64,000 nt of DNA from Leptonema illini DSM 21528 (GTDB lineage: Bacteria > Spirochaetota > Leptospiria > Leptospirales > Leptonemataceae), in the NCBI RefSeq assembly GCF_000243335.1, contig NZ_JH597773.1, forward strand, positions 2,101,550 through 2,165,549. The letters are read 5' to 3'. The notes beneath the pieces were generated by a model. The model was not told where the DNA came from. It did no database searches and saw only the letters and a program-made list of their open reading frames with translations. This document shows, piece after piece, positions 63,858-64,000 of the stretch; position 1 is the first letter of the stretch, and every line of letters starts with the position of its first letter. The translations under genes and the position numbers were made by a program.

Positions 63858-64000
63858 GGCTTATGAAGCAGCTCCACTCGAACCCTGTTATTTCTGTACT
63901 CGGAGTATTCATCGGCGGCTTCAGAAACGAGATCGGTTTCGCCTTCTCCGCGAAAAACGACGCTTTTATCGGGGATTCCTTTTTGAACAAGAGCATCGCG
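63854..64000 (-). CDS. OmpA-family protein, C-terminal end (partial)
   Basis: Only the last 48 codons are inside the window. They read ALVQKGIPDKSVVFRGEGE, then YSEYRNNRVRVELLHKP, the end of an OmpA/MotB peptidoglycan-binding domain (final helix and N-R-R-V-type strand). The rest lies beyond the right edge. Followed with a 4-bp overlap by the exported protein. Confidence 0.8.
   Translation of the reverse strand, partial: RDALVQKGIPDKSVVFRGEGETDLVSEAADEYSEYRNNRVRVELLHKP

Overview
The window is bacterial chromosome with dense coding on both strands and moderately GC-rich codon use. Gene content points to a spirochaete of the Leptospirales, possibly Leptonema-like. The DUF1577-type gene (48433-49764) belongs to a family known mainly from Leptospira. 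There are many lipoproteins with loose spirochaetal lipoboxes, a CheX/CheY-like/STAS signalling set, a complete mreBCD-mrdA-rodA rod-shape cluster, and an ispE/prs/rplY/pth/ftsH housekeeping block. The organism name is inference; no rRNA is present to settle it.

Layout. 1-7.1 kb: a truncated YheT-like hydrolase, an M16 protease, Sua5, a Tas-like aldo/keto reductase and a three-GAF adenylate cyclase. 7.3-15.6 kb (minus strand): a seven-gene operon of DUF58, MoxR, DUF4350, DUF4129, SpoIIM, a DUF4105/Lnb-like exported protein and a small lipoprotein. 16.0-17.9 kb: a complete-looking group II intron with an intact reverse transcriptase, inserted in a copy of a repeat that also occurs in tandem just beside it. 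18-22.9 kb: RDD protein, coaD, lipA and several small exported or membrane proteins, plus an array of four consecutive hairpins. 23.2-27.2 kb: a redox operon of an octaheme cytochrome, a cytochrome b and two YeeE/YedE sulfur transporters, one fused to a rhodanese domain lacking its cysteine. 27.2-31.2 kb: an accessory stretch with 47-bp direct repeats, a lipoprotein, a decapitated DUF4160 gene beside an intact DUF2442 gene, a frameshifted Rpn-type nuclease and an ankyrin-repeat protein.

31.4-41.6 kb is housekeeping: rpmG, ispE, tRNA-Gln, a GlmU-like uridylyltransferase, prs, rplY, pth, ftsH, an unknown protein coupled to ftsH, an acyl-CoA dehydrogenase and a TadA-like deaminase. 41.6-53.2 kb: tRNA-Ser, MarR and cupin, a UMF1 transporter, a CheY-like receiver with a small partner, pyruvate phosphate dikinase, STAS, DUF1577, CheX, a PpiD-like chaperone and two membrane proteins of unknown role. 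53.3-59.5 kb is the rod-shape cluster. 59.5-64 kb: an unknown protein, a MarR regulator with a clear operator, a secreted aminopeptidase, metK, a small exported protein and the end of an OmpA-family gene.

Most interesting leads: the octaheme/YeeE/Cys-less-rhodanese operon; the MoxR operon with a His...Cys permuted-papain-like member; the repeat-flanked accessory cassette with broken genes; the four-hairpin array; and several consensus promoters so close to start codons that the mRNAs would be leaderless or nearly so.
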